NCBI GenBank assembly: GCA_024407875.1
Contig: JAKSVT010000012.1
Span: 1 to 58,249, forward strand
Reading direction: 5' to 3'
Length of the DNA stretch: 58,249 bases
From: Alphaproteobacteria bacterium
GTDB lineage: Bacteria; Pseudomonadota; Alphaproteobacteria; CAAGCB01; CAG-977
Shown: positions 34,827-44,700 of the stretch, piece after piece
Position numbering within the stretch: position 1 is the first letter of the stretch
How the letters are laid out: each line of letters opens with the position of its first letter
The notes under the pieces: generated by a model
The model's input: the letters and a program-made list of their open reading frames with translations, nothing else
The model's database searches: none
What the model was told of the DNA's origin: nothing
Translations under genes and position numbers: made by a program

Positions 34827-36107
34827 TTACTCCATTAATCCATCATAAATAGGATATTGGTTGCATAATTCAATAACTTTTTTAGCTGTTGAATTTTCTA
34901 TTGCTGTATTATTTTCAGGATTCTTTTCTAAACCATCAAGAACGTCACCAATTAAATTTGCAACTAATTCAAATTCTTTTTCTTTAAATCCGCGTGTTGT
35001 TCCAGCAGGGGTGCCTAAACGAATTCCTGATGTTACTGTTGGCTTTTCTGGGTCAAAAGGAATACCATTTTTGTTGCATGTCATATGAGCAGCTTCTAAG
35101 CTCTTTTCTGCAATTTTACCAGTTAAGTGTTTAGGACGCAAATCAACTAAAACTAAATGAGTATCTGTACCACCTGATACTAAGTTTACACCACGTTTGA
35201 TAAGTGTTTCTCCTAAAACTTTTGCATTAGCAACAACTTGTTTTGCATAATCTTTAAATTCTGGTTTTAAAGCTTCACCAAAGGCAACAGCTTTAGCTGC
35301 AATAACGTGCATCAATGGTCCACCTTGTAATCCAGGGAATACTGCAGAATTAATTTTCTTTGCTAAATCTTCACGATTTGTCAAAATCATACCACCACGA
35401 GGACCACGTAAAGTTTTATGAGTTGTTGTTGTAACAATGTCTGCATATTTTAAAGGATTTTCATGAACTTTACCTGCTACTAACCCCGCAAAGTGTGCCA
35501 TATCAACCATTAAAATAGCTCCAACTTCATCAGCTATTTCTCTAAATTTCTTAAAATCAATGGCTCGAGGATAAGCAGAACCTCCAGCGATGATCAATTT
35601 AGGCTTGTTTTCTTTTGCTAATTGTTCAACTTGTTCAAAATCAATTCTTCCATCTTCAGCTCTTACACCATATTGAACGGAATGAAAATATTTACCAGAT
35701 AAAGCAGGAGCAGCACCATGTGTTAAATGTCCACCAGCTGATAAAGACATACCCATTAATGTATCACCAGGTTGTAATAAAGCTAATTGAACAGCTCCGT
35801 TTGCTTGAGCTCCAGAATGAGGTTGAACGTTTACAAATTCAGCATCAAATAATTTCTTAGCTCTTTCAATAGCTAAGCTTTCAGCTATATCAACAAATTC
35901 GCATCCACCATAATAGCGTTTGCCACAATATCCTTCAGCATATTTGTTTGTTAATATTGTCCCTTGTGCTTGTAAAACAGCCTTAGAAACGATGTTTTCT
36001 GAAGCAATCAATTCAATTTGATTTTGTTGACGATTTAATTCTTTTAAAACACCAGAATATAAATCAGGATCGCTATCTTTTAAGTTCTTTGAAAAAAAAT
36101 CTGACAT
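34827..36107 (-). CDS. glyA: Serine hydroxymethyltransferase
   Basis: PLP enzyme (426 residues) interconverting serine and glycine with tetrahydrofolate, the main one-carbon source. The PLP lysine is K231 in [14 protein letters not shown]. Other blocks are LIASENIVS, the [15 protein letters not shown] substrate region and [12 protein letters not shown]. It sits in the conserved order rpiB-glyA-nrdR-nusB, 14 bases after rpiB. Confidence 0.98.
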   Translation of the reverse strand: MSDFFSKNLKDSDPDLYSGVLKELNRQQNQIELIASENIVSKAVLQAQGTILTNKYAEGYCGKRYYGGCEFVDIAESLAIERAKKLFDAEFVNVQPHSGAQANGAVQLALLQPGDTLMGMSLSAGGHLTHGAAPALSGKYFHSVQYGVRAEDGRIDFEQVEQLAKENKPKLIIAGGSAYPRAIDFKKFREIADEVGAILMVDMAHFAGLVAGKVHENPLKYADIVTTTTHKTLRGPRGGMILTNREDLAKKINSAVFPGLQGGPLMHVIAAKAVAFGEALKPEFKDYAKQVVANAKVLGETLIKRGVNLVSGGTDTHLVLVDLRPKHLTGKIAEKSLEAAHMTCNKNGIPFDPEKPTVTSGIRLGTPAGTTRGFKEKEFELVANLIGDVLDGLEKNPENNTAIENSTAKKVIELCNQYPIYDGLME

Positions 36108-36121
36108 TGTTTTATTGTTCC

Positions 36122-36562
36122 TTATTCCATGTGTGATAATTTTTCAACTCTGCGTTGATGTCTATCACCAGCAAATTGTGTTTTTAAGAAAATTTCCAAG
36201 CATTCATAAGCTACTTCAATACCAATTGTTCTTCCACCAAATACGATAACATTAGCATTGTTATGTTCTCTGCATAATCTTGCTCCAAAAGCATCATGAA
36301 TTAATGCTGCTCGAATAAAATCGTATCTGTTAGCAGCTATGCTAATACCGATTCCTGTTCCACAACATAAAATTCCTCTTGAAGCTTTACCATCTTTGAT
36401 TGCATGAGCTAATTTAGCAGCCATATCAGGATAGTCTACGCTATCTGGAGTATTAACACCAAGGTCTAAAGCCTCATATCCTAAACTTTTTAATTTTTCT
36501 GCTAATTTGTTTTTTAATTCAAAACCACCATGATCGGCAGCAAGTGCGATAACTTCAGACAT
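36122..36562 (-). CDS. rpiB: Ribose-5-phosphate isomerase B
   Basis: RpiB/LacAB-family isomerase (146 residues) converting ribose-5-phosphate and ribulose-5-phosphate. It has the start [16 protein letters not shown], the active-site cysteine region [18 protein letters not shown] (C66/C67) and the [12 protein letters not shown] block. It leads the minus-strand operon with glyA, nrdR and nusB, a typical alphaproteobacterial order. Confidence 0.96.
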   Translation of the reverse strand: MSEVIALAADHGGFELKNKLAEKLKSLGYEALDLGVNTPDSVDYPDMAAKLAHAIKDGKASRGILCCGTGIGISIAANRYDFIRAALIHDAFGARLCREHNNANVIVFGGRTIGIEVAYECLEIFLKTQFAGDRHQRRVEKLSHME

Positions 36563-36628
36563 CTTATAACTCCATATTTTTAAATATAATAACTTTGCGT
36601 TGTTTTTATCATAAACTAAAATTTTTTT

Positions 36629-36808
36629 CTAGCTTTGATTTTTGTTTAAAACATATTCTATTTTCTTTTGAGCCATCATTTTAAGAGATAAGGCAGGGGT
36701 GTTTCTAGGGGCTATAAATGAAATTTCTTTCCCTGTTTCTTCATCAATAGCAATAACACTTACCATATTTCCAATAGGCTTTACTTCAATAAAAATATTT
36801 CTTTCCAT
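36629..36808 (-). CDS. 59-residue protein, DUF6898-like
   Basis: A short minus-strand gene whose ATG overlaps the stop of the M16 peptidase gene (TAATG), indicating translational coupling. The product starts MERNIFIEVKPIGNMVSVIA, then has IDEETGKEISFIAPRN and a helical C-terminal half ending in KNQS. In other alphaproteobacteria I recall a small protein of the same pattern (GN.V.VSAID..TG.E..I.GP) next to thrC/M16, listed as DUF6898; that link is from memory. Function unknown. Confidence 0.8.
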   Translation of the reverse strand: MERNIFIEVKPIGNMVSVIAIDEETGKEISFIAPRNTPALSLKMMAQKKIEYVLNKNQS

Positions 36809-38067
36809 TACTTCGTGCCTAATCTATTGCAGAGTTCGTCATAACTCATTACGTTTTTAATAGGGCCTAAAGCTGCAATTGTTGGCTTGCTTGTAAAAAT
36901 TTGTCGAGCTAATTTTTGCAATCTATCAATGTTTACACTGTTAATCTTTTCAATAATTTCTTCTTTTGTAATTAAACGATTAAACATAAGCATTTGAGAA
37001 GCATCTTGCTCGCATCTTGAGCTTGTATGCTCTAGAGCCATTAAAATGCCAGCTTTAAGTTGAGATTTTGCTCTAGTTAATTCCTTTTCCGTTATGTTTT
37101 CTTGTACTTTTAATAGTTCATCGCATAAAACAGGCAATAATTCTTTTGTTTCTTCTTCACCAGTTCCAGCATATACGCAGAATTGACCAATATTTAATCC
37201 GCTTGAAATATATGAATAAACTGAATATACAAGGCCACGTTTTTCTCTAATTTCTTGGAATAAACGAGATGACATACCTCCACCTAATATTGTAGATAGT
37301 ACATGTGATGTGTAATATTCATTATCTAATACACTAACGCCTTTAAAACCTACGATTATATTGGCTTGTTCAATATCTTTTTCTCTATAGTCAAATCCTC
37401 CAACATAATTAGGAATAGGAGCTATTAAAGAATTGTTTGGTTTTAAATCTGAAAAAGCTTTATCTACTAATTTAACTAGTTCATCATGATTTAAATTGCC
37501 ACTAGCAGCAACAACCATTCTTTCAGGAGTATAATTAGTCTTTAAGTAGTTATGTAAAGTTTCTCTACTTATTGCTGTTACCTTTTCAACAGTTCCTAAA
37601 ATAGGTCTTCCTAAAGGTTGGTTAGGAAAAGCTTTTTCTGCATAATAATCTCCAATAATGTCATCTGGAGTATCTATAGATTGTTTAATTTCTTGTAAAA
37701 CAACAGACTTTTCTCGTTCAAATTCGCTTGGTTCAAATGTAGAATTAATTAAAACATCTGATAATACATCAACAGCTAATGGTAAGTCTTCTTTTAAAAC
37801 TTTAATGTAAAAGCATGTGGTTTCTTTAGATGTAGCAGCATTAAAATATCCACCAACATTTTCAATTTCTTCAGCAATTTGAAGAGCTGTTCTTTTCTTT
37901 GTACCTTTAAATACCATATGCTCTAATAAGTGAGAAATACCATTAATCTCTTCAGGTTCATACATTGATCCAATATTTACCCAAGCTCCAATAGTAACAG
38001 TATCTAGGTCCGGTATTGAATCTGATATTATACGTAATCCATAAGATGATGTTGTAATTTGTTTCAT
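36808..38067 (-). CDS. M16 family zinc peptidase (processing peptidase-like)
   Basis: A 419-residue peptidase of the insulinase/mitochondrial processing peptidase beta type. The inverted zinc motif HLLEH (46-50) is followed by the distal ligand E126 (SVVLQEI), at the 75-residue spacing of the family. The R/Y pair region GLVYSVYSYIS of the C-terminal half is present. There is no signal peptide, so it probably acts in the cytoplasm. It follows thrC by 15 bases and overlaps the 59-residue gene, matching the order thrC-M16-small protein of many alphaproteobacteria. Confidence 0.95.
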   Translation of the reverse strand: MKQITTSSYGLRIISDSIPDLDTVTIGAWVNIGSMYEPEEINGISHLLEHMVFKGTKKRTALQIAEEIENVGGYFNAATSKETTCFYIKVLKEDLPLAVDVLSDVLINSTFEPSEFEREKSVVLQEIKQSIDTPDDIIGDYYAEKAFPNQPLGRPILGTVEKVTAISRETLHNYLKTNYTPERMVVAASGNLNHDELVKLVDKAFSDLKPNNSLIAPIPNYVGGFDYREKDIEQANIIVGFKGVSVLDNEYYTSHVLSTILGGGMSSRLFQEIREKRGLVYSVYSYISSGLNIGQFCVYAGTGEEETKELLPVLCDELLKVQENITEKELTRAKSQLKAGILMALEHTSSRCEQDASQMLMFNRLITKEEIIEKINSVNIDRLQKLARQIFTSKPTIAALGPIKNVMSYDELCNRLGTK

Positions 38068-38082
38068 TGTTTTTTATCTTTC

Positions 38083-39474
38083 TTATTTTGATTGTTCTGT
38101 TTCAATAAAATCAATAACTTTACTAATGTTATTTTCTAATACTGTAAATTCTTCTTTTTTAGATAAAAGATCAGATAAGTAATTAGGAAGTTCAGGATAA
38201 ACGCCTGTTGCTTCTTTTACAGGAATTGGAAATTTTGAAGGATGTGCAGTTGCTAAAATAATCATAGGAATGTCTTTTTTAGCATAATGTTGTCCAGCTT
38301 TAAATCCTATAGCTGAATGAGGATCGAAAATTTCACTAGTGTTTTTGTAGATTTCACTAATAGTTTGTTTCGTTTCCGAATCATTTAAGGCTAGTCCTTT
38401 TATTTCATAAGATATCTTAGAAATTTCTTCTTTTGAAACTTGAAATTTACATTCAGCTTTAAAAGTTTTCATTAATTCATTGATTTTATTGGAATCTCTG
38501 TCGAGTGTTTCAAATAAAAATCTCTCGAAATTAGAAGAAATTTGAATATCCATAGAAGGACTAATAGAAGGTACAACCTTTTTTTGTTCCATAATACCAG
38601 AATTTAAAAATCTAGGTAAGATATCATTTGAATTTGATCCAATAACTAATTGATCTATAGGTAATCCCATTTTCTTTGCAACAAAGCCAGCAAAAACATT
38701 TCCAAAGTTACCTGTAGGAACGGCAAAAGATACTTTTTTGTGAGGAGCTCCTAGATTCAAAGCTGCATAGAAATAATATACAACTTGAGCCATAATTCTT
38801 GCCCAGTTAATAGAATTAATAGCAGACAGTGAATGCTTCTCTCTAAAGTTTTTATTGTTGAATAAGTCTTTTACTAAAGATTGGCAATCATCAAAAGTTC
38901 CTTCTAAAGCTATATTATGGACATTCTTATCTAATACTGTTGTCATTTGATGTCTTTGAACATCTGATACTCTATTGTGAGGATGCAAAATAAAAATATC
39001 TAAGTTTTTACAGCCTTTACAACCATGAATAGCAGCGGATCCTGTATCTCCAGATGTTGCGCCTACAATTGTAATATGTTTGTTTGTTTTCTTTAAAACT
39101 GTATCAAACAATTGGCCAACAACTTGTAAGGCATAATCCTTAAATGCAAGAGTAGGGCCTTGAAATAATTGCATAACCCATAAATTGCTATCTAATTGTT
39201 TTAAAGGAGCTACAGCTTTATGAGCAAAATTCTTATAAACTTTTGTCGTAATTTCTAAAAGCTCATTTTCATCTAAGCATCCCTGTGTAAATTTACTCAT
39301 TATTTTTGCAGCTAATTCAGCATAGTTCAAATTAGCCATGTTTGAGATTTCTTCTTTTGTGAAAGAAGGGTATACTTCAGGAACATAAAGCCCTCCATCA
39401 GGAGCTAATCCTGCTAATAAAACTTGTTCAAAATTAAGGGCTGGACTGTTTCCGCGAGTACTGATGTATTTCAA
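38083..39474 (-). CDS. thrC: Threonine synthase
   Basis: PLP enzyme (463 residues) that makes threonine from O-phosphohomoserine. The N-terminal KYISTRGNSPALNFEQVLL and the PLP lysine K112 in GPTLAFKDYALQ mark the longer (E. coli/yeast-like) class. Other blocks are VGATSGDTGSAA and VPTGNFGNVFAG. It is the first gene of the minus-strand thrC-M16-small protein operon. The divergent spacer to elbB is 169 bases and holds an inverted repeat. Confidence 0.96.
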   Translation of the reverse strand: MKYISTRGNSPALNFEQVLLAGLAPDGGLYVPEVYPSFTKEEISNMANLNYAELAAKIMSKFTQGCLDENELLEITTKVYKNFAHKAVAPLKQLDSNLWVMQLFQGPTLAFKDYALQVVGQLFDTVLKKTNKHITIVGATSGDTGSAAIHGCKGCKNLDIFILHPHNRVSDVQRHQMTTVLDKNVHNIALEGTFDDCQSLVKDLFNNKNFREKHSLSAINSINWARIMAQVVYYFYAALNLGAPHKKVSFAVPTGNFGNVFAGFVAKKMGLPIDQLVIGSNSNDILPRFLNSGIMEQKKVVPSISPSMDIQISSNFERFLFETLDRDSNKINELMKTFKAECKFQVSKEEISKISYEIKGLALNDSETKQTISEIYKNTSEIFDPHSAIGFKAGQHYAKKDIPMIILATAHPSKFPIPVKEATGVYPELPNYLSDLLSKKEEFTVLENNISKVIDFIETEQSK

Positions 39475-39552
39475 AATAATGACTCCTGAAAAAATGAGTA
39501 AATACTGCCTAATTTATAAATAATCTTTTGTATAAATACAACACAGAAATTA

Positions 39553-39577
39553 AATATTTTCAAAATGAGAAAATATT
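39553..39577. promoter_or_regulatory. Inverted repeat between thrC and elbB
   Basis: Perfect 9-bp arms AATATTTTC and GAAAATATT with a 7-base centre lie in the divergent spacer. It could be an operator for either gene; with such A/T content a chance origin cannot be excluded. Confidence 0.35.
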
Positions 39578-39643
39578 GTTGATAATACAATTTTTTTTGA
39601 TAAAAGTATGTTTAAAATTTGTTGCTAAAAGGAGTAATTTGTT

Positions 39644-40291
39644 ATGAAAAAAATAGCTGTTTTGTTGTCAGGTTGTGGCGTTTTAGATGGTTCTGAAATC
39701 CACGAAGCTGTAACTGCTATGTTAGCTATTCAACAACATGGTATGGAATACCAATGCTTTGCTCCAGAAGGCAATGTTTCTAGAGTTATGAACCATATAT
39801 TAAAGAAGCCTATGGATGAAACTCGTCGTATGCCAGTTGAAGCTGCTCGTATCGCTAGAGGAGATATTTCTGTATTATCAAGTTTTAATCCTGATAATTA
39901 TGATGCTTTAGTTATTCCTGGTGGTTTAGGAGCAATTACAAATTTATGTGATTTTGCTATGTATGGTCCAGAATGTAATGTTCATCCAGATGTTGAAAAA
40001 GCAATTGTTGCAATGCATGATGCCAAAAAGCCAATAGTTGGATTATGTATTGCTCCTGTCTTAATTACACGTGTTTTGCATAATATAACAGTTACAATTG
40101 GAAATGATCCTGAAACTATTTGTTCAATTAAATTAATGGGTGGCAATCATCAGATATGTTCAGCTGCTGAAGTTTGTATTGATAAAGCAAATAAAATTGT
40201 AACTACACCTTGTTATATGCTTGATAAAACATTAAAAGACGTTGCTATTAGTACATCTAATGCAATTAAGGATTTAAAAACTTTATTGTAG
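39644..40291 (+). CDS. elbB: ElbB-like glyoxalase (DJ-1/PfpI superfamily)
   Basis: A 215-residue member of the DJ-1/PfpI superfamily matching ElbB (isoprenoid biosynthesis glyoxalase). It has IAVLLSGCGVLDGSEIHEAV at the start, the VIPGGLGAITNLCDFA block and the nucleophile elbow GLCIAPVL. The AARIARGDI segment is also typical. AAGGAG precedes the ATG. The precise role of ElbB is debated, with weak glyoxalase activity reported for the E. coli protein. The CYTH gene follows 11 bases downstream. Confidence 0.92.
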   Translation: MKKIAVLLSGCGVLDGSEIHEAVTAMLAIQQHGMEYQCFAPEGNVSRVMNHILKKPMDETRRMPVEAARIARGDISVLSSFNPDNYDALVIPGGLGAITNLCDFAMYGPECNVHPDVEKAIVAMHDAKKPIVGLCIAPVLITRVLHNITVTIGNDPETICSIKLMGGNHQICSAAEVCIDKANKIVTTPCYMLDKTLKDVAISTSNAIKDLKTLL

Positions 40292-40302
40292 GGAGAAGTT
40301 AA

Positions 40303-40794
40303 ATGGAAATCGAACGTAAATTCATACCTAGTAAATCTTTTTTAGAAGAATTAACGACAGAGGGCAGATATCAATGTCACTTATATTATTTATCTAAAAC
40401 AGGTGATTATGAAATACGTTTACGTGACGATAAATTCAAAAATTGGTGGATGACGATAAAGTCGAAATCTCAAGATGTTAAAAGTAGGGGATTGTGCCGT
40501 AGTGAAATAGAAATACCTGTAAATGAAAATACAGATATGGTTATTAATGATTTTAAGCAAAATTCTTTAGGAGAGCTTGTTTATTACAAGCAAAATATCT
40601 TTGAACAAGGAAAACGCTTTGAATTTAGATTTGTTCCTCAATTGGATATAACTTATTTTGAGATAGAATTTCAGTCTTTAGAAGAATGTGAAAAATTTGT
40701 AATAAATCCTCATTTGATTGAAAAAGAAGTAACAAATGATCCTAATTTTTCAATGAAAGCTATTTATAATAAAATTTTGGCAAAAAAGAAATAA
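40303..40794 (+). CDS. CYTH domain protein (triphosphate tunnel metalloenzyme-like)
   Basis: A 163-residue CYTH-fold protein. The ExExK signature lies at the very start (MEIERKF: E2, E4, K6), with charged strands following (YEIRLRDDK, WWMTIKSK, RSEIEIPV and FEIEFQSLEE). These line the tunnel that binds triphosphates and metal. Family members include tripolyphosphatases, thiamine triphosphatases and class IV adenylate cyclases; which activity applies cannot be told here. It is co-directional with elbB, with a GGGAGA ribosome site. Confidence 0.85.
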   Translation: MEIERKFIPSKSFLEELTTEGRYQCHLYYLSKTGDYEIRLRDDKFKNWWMTIKSKSQDVKSRGLCRSEIEIPVNENTDMVINDFKQNSLGELVYYKQNIFEQGKRFEFRFVPQLDITYFEIEFQSLEECEKFVINPHLIEKEVTNDPNFSMKAIYNKILAKKK

Positions 40795-40818
40795 ATTTGA
40801 TTGCTTTCACTCTTAGAT

Positions 40819-40827
40819 TGCTATAAT
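40819..40827 (+). promoter_or_regulatory. Extended -10 promoter before the small RNA candidate
   Basis: TGCTATAAT is a perfect extended -10 element (TGnTATAAT). Weak -35-like hexamers lie upstream (TTGATT at 40797, TTGCTT at 40801). Predicted transcription would start near 40834. Confidence 0.65.
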
Positions 40828-40833
40828 TATTTT

Positions 40834-40998
40834 CTTAGGCGATTAAATGAACAAGGATAGTTAATAGTAGTTTATTCTAATTAAAAGCAAACGAGTAACC
40901 CTGCGGCTTAACAGCCAACACCCAAAGATGTAATGTCAAGTACGCTCTTAGGCTTTTAACCTACAAAAAAAACGGCCCTTTTTAGGAGCCGTTTTTAT
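40834..40998 (+). ncRNA. Candidate small RNA of about 165 nt, family unknown
   Basis: A non-coding interval between elbB-CYTH and a convergent gene, starting after an extended -10 promoter and ending in a hairpin terminator. It has no credible open frame. The central part (about 40888-40955) is visibly richer in G+C than neighbouring spacers and holds small hairpins, such as TTAATAG with CTAATTAA and GGCTTAACAGCC. The 8-mer TCTTAGGC occurs near both ends. The size is that of 6S RNA, but I cannot match it to 6S, SRP RNA or tmRNA from memory. Confidence 0.5.
40966..40998. terminator. Bidirectional terminator
   Basis: Stem AAAAACGGC (40968-40976) with GCCGTTTTT (40988-40996). A-runs on one side and T-runs on the other allow use by the plus-strand RNA and by the minus-strand gene ending at 41016. 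Confidence 0.85.
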
Positions 40999-41015
40999 AT
41001 AAAATTTTTAAAAAA

Positions 41016-41663
41016 TTATCTTGCGTTTCCTGCTTTTAACATAGCTCCTTGGATTAATCCACCACTTGGTTGACCATATCCTTGAGCCATTAATTTCTCA
41101 ACTTCTGTAGCAGGCTTTGTTAAATCTCTCTTTAAGCATTTTAAAGCAAATTGAGCATGTTTCAAATCAGCATATTGTTCAGCCGCTGATTTTTTTTCTT
41201 CAGTTTTTGAAGCACTCATTGAAACTAAAGCTGTTTTTGAAGCATAGTTTAATGTTGAAGCAACACCGATTGCTAATAAACCTAAAGATAATCTATTAGG
41301 ATCTTGAGCTGCAATAGGCATTAAAGCAGACATTGCAACAGTTGCAACGCATGTGTTTGTTAAAAGTTCTGTTGAATATCCTTGGCCTTTTACATCAGCA
41401 TCTACAGCGTAATTTACTCTTTCACGCAAGCCAAATTCTTTTGAAGCTTTCTTTAAATCTTTTTCAGCATTAGAAGCAACTTCCCAAGCATTATCTGATT
41501 TAATAAAAGCATCTTTATCTTTAGAAGATTTGTATAATGCTTCAATTTTTTCTTGAGCTTCCTTTTTTGGTAAGCCTTTAGAAATCATTTTTGCACCAGC
41601 TAAATAATCTTGCAATAAATCAACATTAGTTTTAGCTTTAGTATTTTTTGTTTCTAATTCCAT
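41016..41663 (-). CDS. Hypothetical protein with central hydrophobic hairpin
   Basis: A 215-residue protein not recognised. The first 95 residues are charged and helical (Lys/Glu/Ala-rich). Two moderately hydrophobic, small-residue segments (about 101-120 and 126-147) could form a membrane hairpin. A helical region with Lys follows, and the last residues are Gly/Ala-rich and basic (GAMLKAGNAR). It is monocistronic and ends in a bidirectional terminator. The spacer at 41664-41798 holds no gene and includes the nifJ terminator. Confidence 0.7.
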   Translation of the reverse strand: MELETKNTKAKTNVDLLQDYLAGAKMISKGLPKKEAQEKIEALYKSSKDKDAFIKSDNAWEVASNAEKDLKKASKEFGLRERVNYAVDADVKGQGYSTELLTNTCVATVAMSALMPIAAQDPNRLSLGLLAIGVASTLNYASKTALVSMSASKTEEKKSAAEQYADLKHAQFALKCLKRDLTKPATEVEKLMAQGYGQPSGGLIQGAMLKAGNAR

Positions 41664-41746
41664 CTTCTTTCTCCATTTTAAGAAATTTTCGAAAATTTTA
41701 ACACTTTTTTTCTAAATATGCAACTTCTTTTGAAAACTTTAGAGGA

Positions 41747-41777
41747 TAAAAAAAAGAGCCCACATTTTGCGGGCTCT
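41747..41777 (-). terminator. Rho-independent terminator of nifJ
   Basis: Stem AGAGCCC (41755-41761) with GGGCTCT (41771-41777), followed on the minus strand by seven T, 22 bases after the nifJ stop. Confidence 0.92.
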
Positions 41778-41798
41778 AATTCTAAAAATTACTTAAAA

Positions 41799-44700
41799 TT
41801 ATTCAGCTTTTCCTGCTGCTAAGTGTTCATACAATTTACGACGAACTTCAACTTGTTCTTGAGCGTATTGTACTAAACGTTCATAACGTTCTGGATCAGC
41901 TTTCTTAACTTGTAAGAAACGACCTTCATTAGCCATAAAGTCAGCAATTGGTTTTGTAGCTGCTTTAGAGTCTAATTGTAAGCCAGGTTTACCAGCTTCA
42001 ACCAAACGTGGGTCGAAACGGTATAATGGCCAGAAGCCTGTTTCAACAGCTGCTTTTTGATGATCTAAACCACCTTTATCGATTTCGTATGTGTGGTTGA
42101 TGCAGTGTGCATAAGCGATAATCAAAGATGGACCATTGAATGATTCTGCTTCAACGAAAGCTTTGATTGTTTGTGCATCGTTAGCACCTAAAGCAACTTG
42201 AGCAACGTAAACGTTTTCTGATGCCATAGCAATCATTCCTAAATCCTTACGAGGAATTGCTTTACCAGCAACAGCAAACTTAGCACTAGCACCGATAGGT
42301 GTAGCTTTTGATTGTTGACCACCTGTATTAGAATATACGTTTGTATCTAATACTAAGATATTGATATTCTTACCTGAATATAATACGTGGTCTAAACCGC
42401 CGTAACCAATATCATATGCCCAACCATCGCCACCGATTGTCCAAACTGATTTTTCTACGAAGTAATCAGCCAATTGTGTCAAAGCAACAGCTTCTTTAGA
42501 CTTGTTACCAGCTAATTTTGCTTTCAAAGCAGCTACGCGTTCACGTTGAGCTTTGATTGCAGCTTCATCAGCTTGAGATGCTGTCAAGATGCTGTTTACT
42601 AAGTCGCCACCAACTTCGCTTTCCAATCCTTTAATTAATTGTTCAGCATAGTGTTTTTGGAAGTCAACTGATAAACGCATACCTAAACCAAATTCAGCAG
42701 CATCTTCGAACAATGAGTTAGACCAAGCTGGACCACGACCATTTACGTCAACTGCATATGGTGTTGTAGGTAAGTTACCACCATAAATTGATGAACAACC
42801 TGTTGCGTTAGAGATCAATAAACGATCACCAAACAATTGTGTCAACAATTTAACGTATGGTGTTTCACCACAACCTGCACAAGCGCCAGAGAATTCGAAT
42901 AAAGGACGTAACAATTGAACGTTCTTAACGAGTTTCTTTTCTACCTTTGTTCTGTCAACATCTGGTAATTCCATAAAGAACTTGAAGTTTGCTTTTTCTT
43001 GTTCCAAATGAGCAGCAATAGGTTCCATATTGATTGCATGTTTTGTTTCGTCTTCTTTGTCCTTAACTGGGCAAGCATGAGTACACAATGAACATCCTGT
43101 GCAATCTTCTGGAGCTACTTGAATGATAAATGCAGAATCTGTGAATTCTTTACCCTTGAATGCTGCAGACTTAAATCCAGCTGGAGCTTTTGCTAAATCA
43201 GCGTTTGTAGCTACTTTAGCACGGATTGCAGCATGAGGACATACCATTGCGCATTTGCCGCATTGGATACATTTATCAGGATTCCATGTTGGAATATCAC
43301 TTGCAATACAACGTTTTTCGTATTGTGTTGTTGCTGTTGGCCATGTACCATCAGCTGTCCACTTCAAGTCAGATACTTTCAATTCTTCACCACGACCTTC
43401 GAGAATTGTTCCTTCGATCTTACGAACGATTTCTGGAGCGAATTCAGGAACACCTGGTAAACGGTGTAACTTAGATGTTGGCTTTTCAGAAACTTTGATT
43501 TCGTGTAAGTGAGCTAAAGAAGCGTCAATAGCTGCCCAGTTCTTTTCAACAACAGCTTGACCTTTCTTTGCATATGTCTTTGCAGCATAATCTTTAATCT
43601 TTTGAATAGCTTCATCTTTAGGAAGAACGCCAGATAATGCAAAGTAACATGTTTGCATAATTGTATTAATACGACGGCCCATTCCTGTTGCTTTAGCAAC
43701 TTCAACAGCGTCAATAGAATACAATCTAATGTGTTTCTTAATAATTTCTTCTTGAACTTCTACAGGTAATTTATCCCATACTTCTTCAGGTTTGAAAGGA
43801 GCGTTCAATAAGAATACTGCATTTTCGTCAGCTTGAGCCAACATATCAATCTTTTCCAAGAATGGGAAGTGGTGGCAAGCAACGAATGATGCTTTGTTAA
43901 TTAAATATGGAGCGTTGATAACGTGATCAGCAAAACGTAAGTGAGATGTTGTCATAGCACCTGACTTCTTTGAGTCATATACGAAGTATGCTTGACCATA
44001 TGTTCCATCACGACCAGCAATGATCTTAATTGAGTTCTTGTTAGCACCAACTGTACCATCAGCACCTAAACCAAAGAAGATAGCACGTTTTACGTCTGCA
44101 TCTTCAATATCATAGCTGTAGTCAACGTCTAATGATAAGTTTGTTACGTCATCTGTGATACCAACTGTGAAGCGTGTCTTTGGTTGAGCTTTTTCAGCAT
44201 TTTCAAATACAGCTTTAGCCATAGCTGGAGTATATTCTTTTGAAGATAAACCATAACGACCACCGATTACGCGTGGCATGTTTTTAATCTTACCAGCACT
44301 GAATGCATCAGCAATAGCTGACATAACATCCAAGTACAAAGGTTCACCTTGAGAACCAGCTTCTTTTGTTCTATCCATAACAACAACAGTTTTTACTGAA
44401 GCAGGTAATGCTTTTACTAATTCTTCAGCTGGGAATGGACGATACAAGTGAATCTTTACTACGCCGTATTTCTTGTCTTTTAAGTGTTTTACAGTTGATT
44501 CTGTTGTATCAGAACCTGAACCCATAATTACAACTACTTGTTCAGCGTCTTTAGCACCAACATATTCAACTAAGTGATATTGACGGCCTGTAATTTTTGC
44601 ATAATTGTCCATAGCTTCTTGTACGATGCCTGGAACTTTATTGTAGTATTCGTTTGCAGATTCACGAATTTGGAAGAAAACATCTGCGTTTTGAGCTGTA

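Noticed and set aside
40888-40955. Similarity of GCAAACGA and CTTAA words to the tmRNA tag region
   Set aside because: No tRNA-like acceptor or T-arm is present, and the tag frame does not read through, so I do not call tmRNA.
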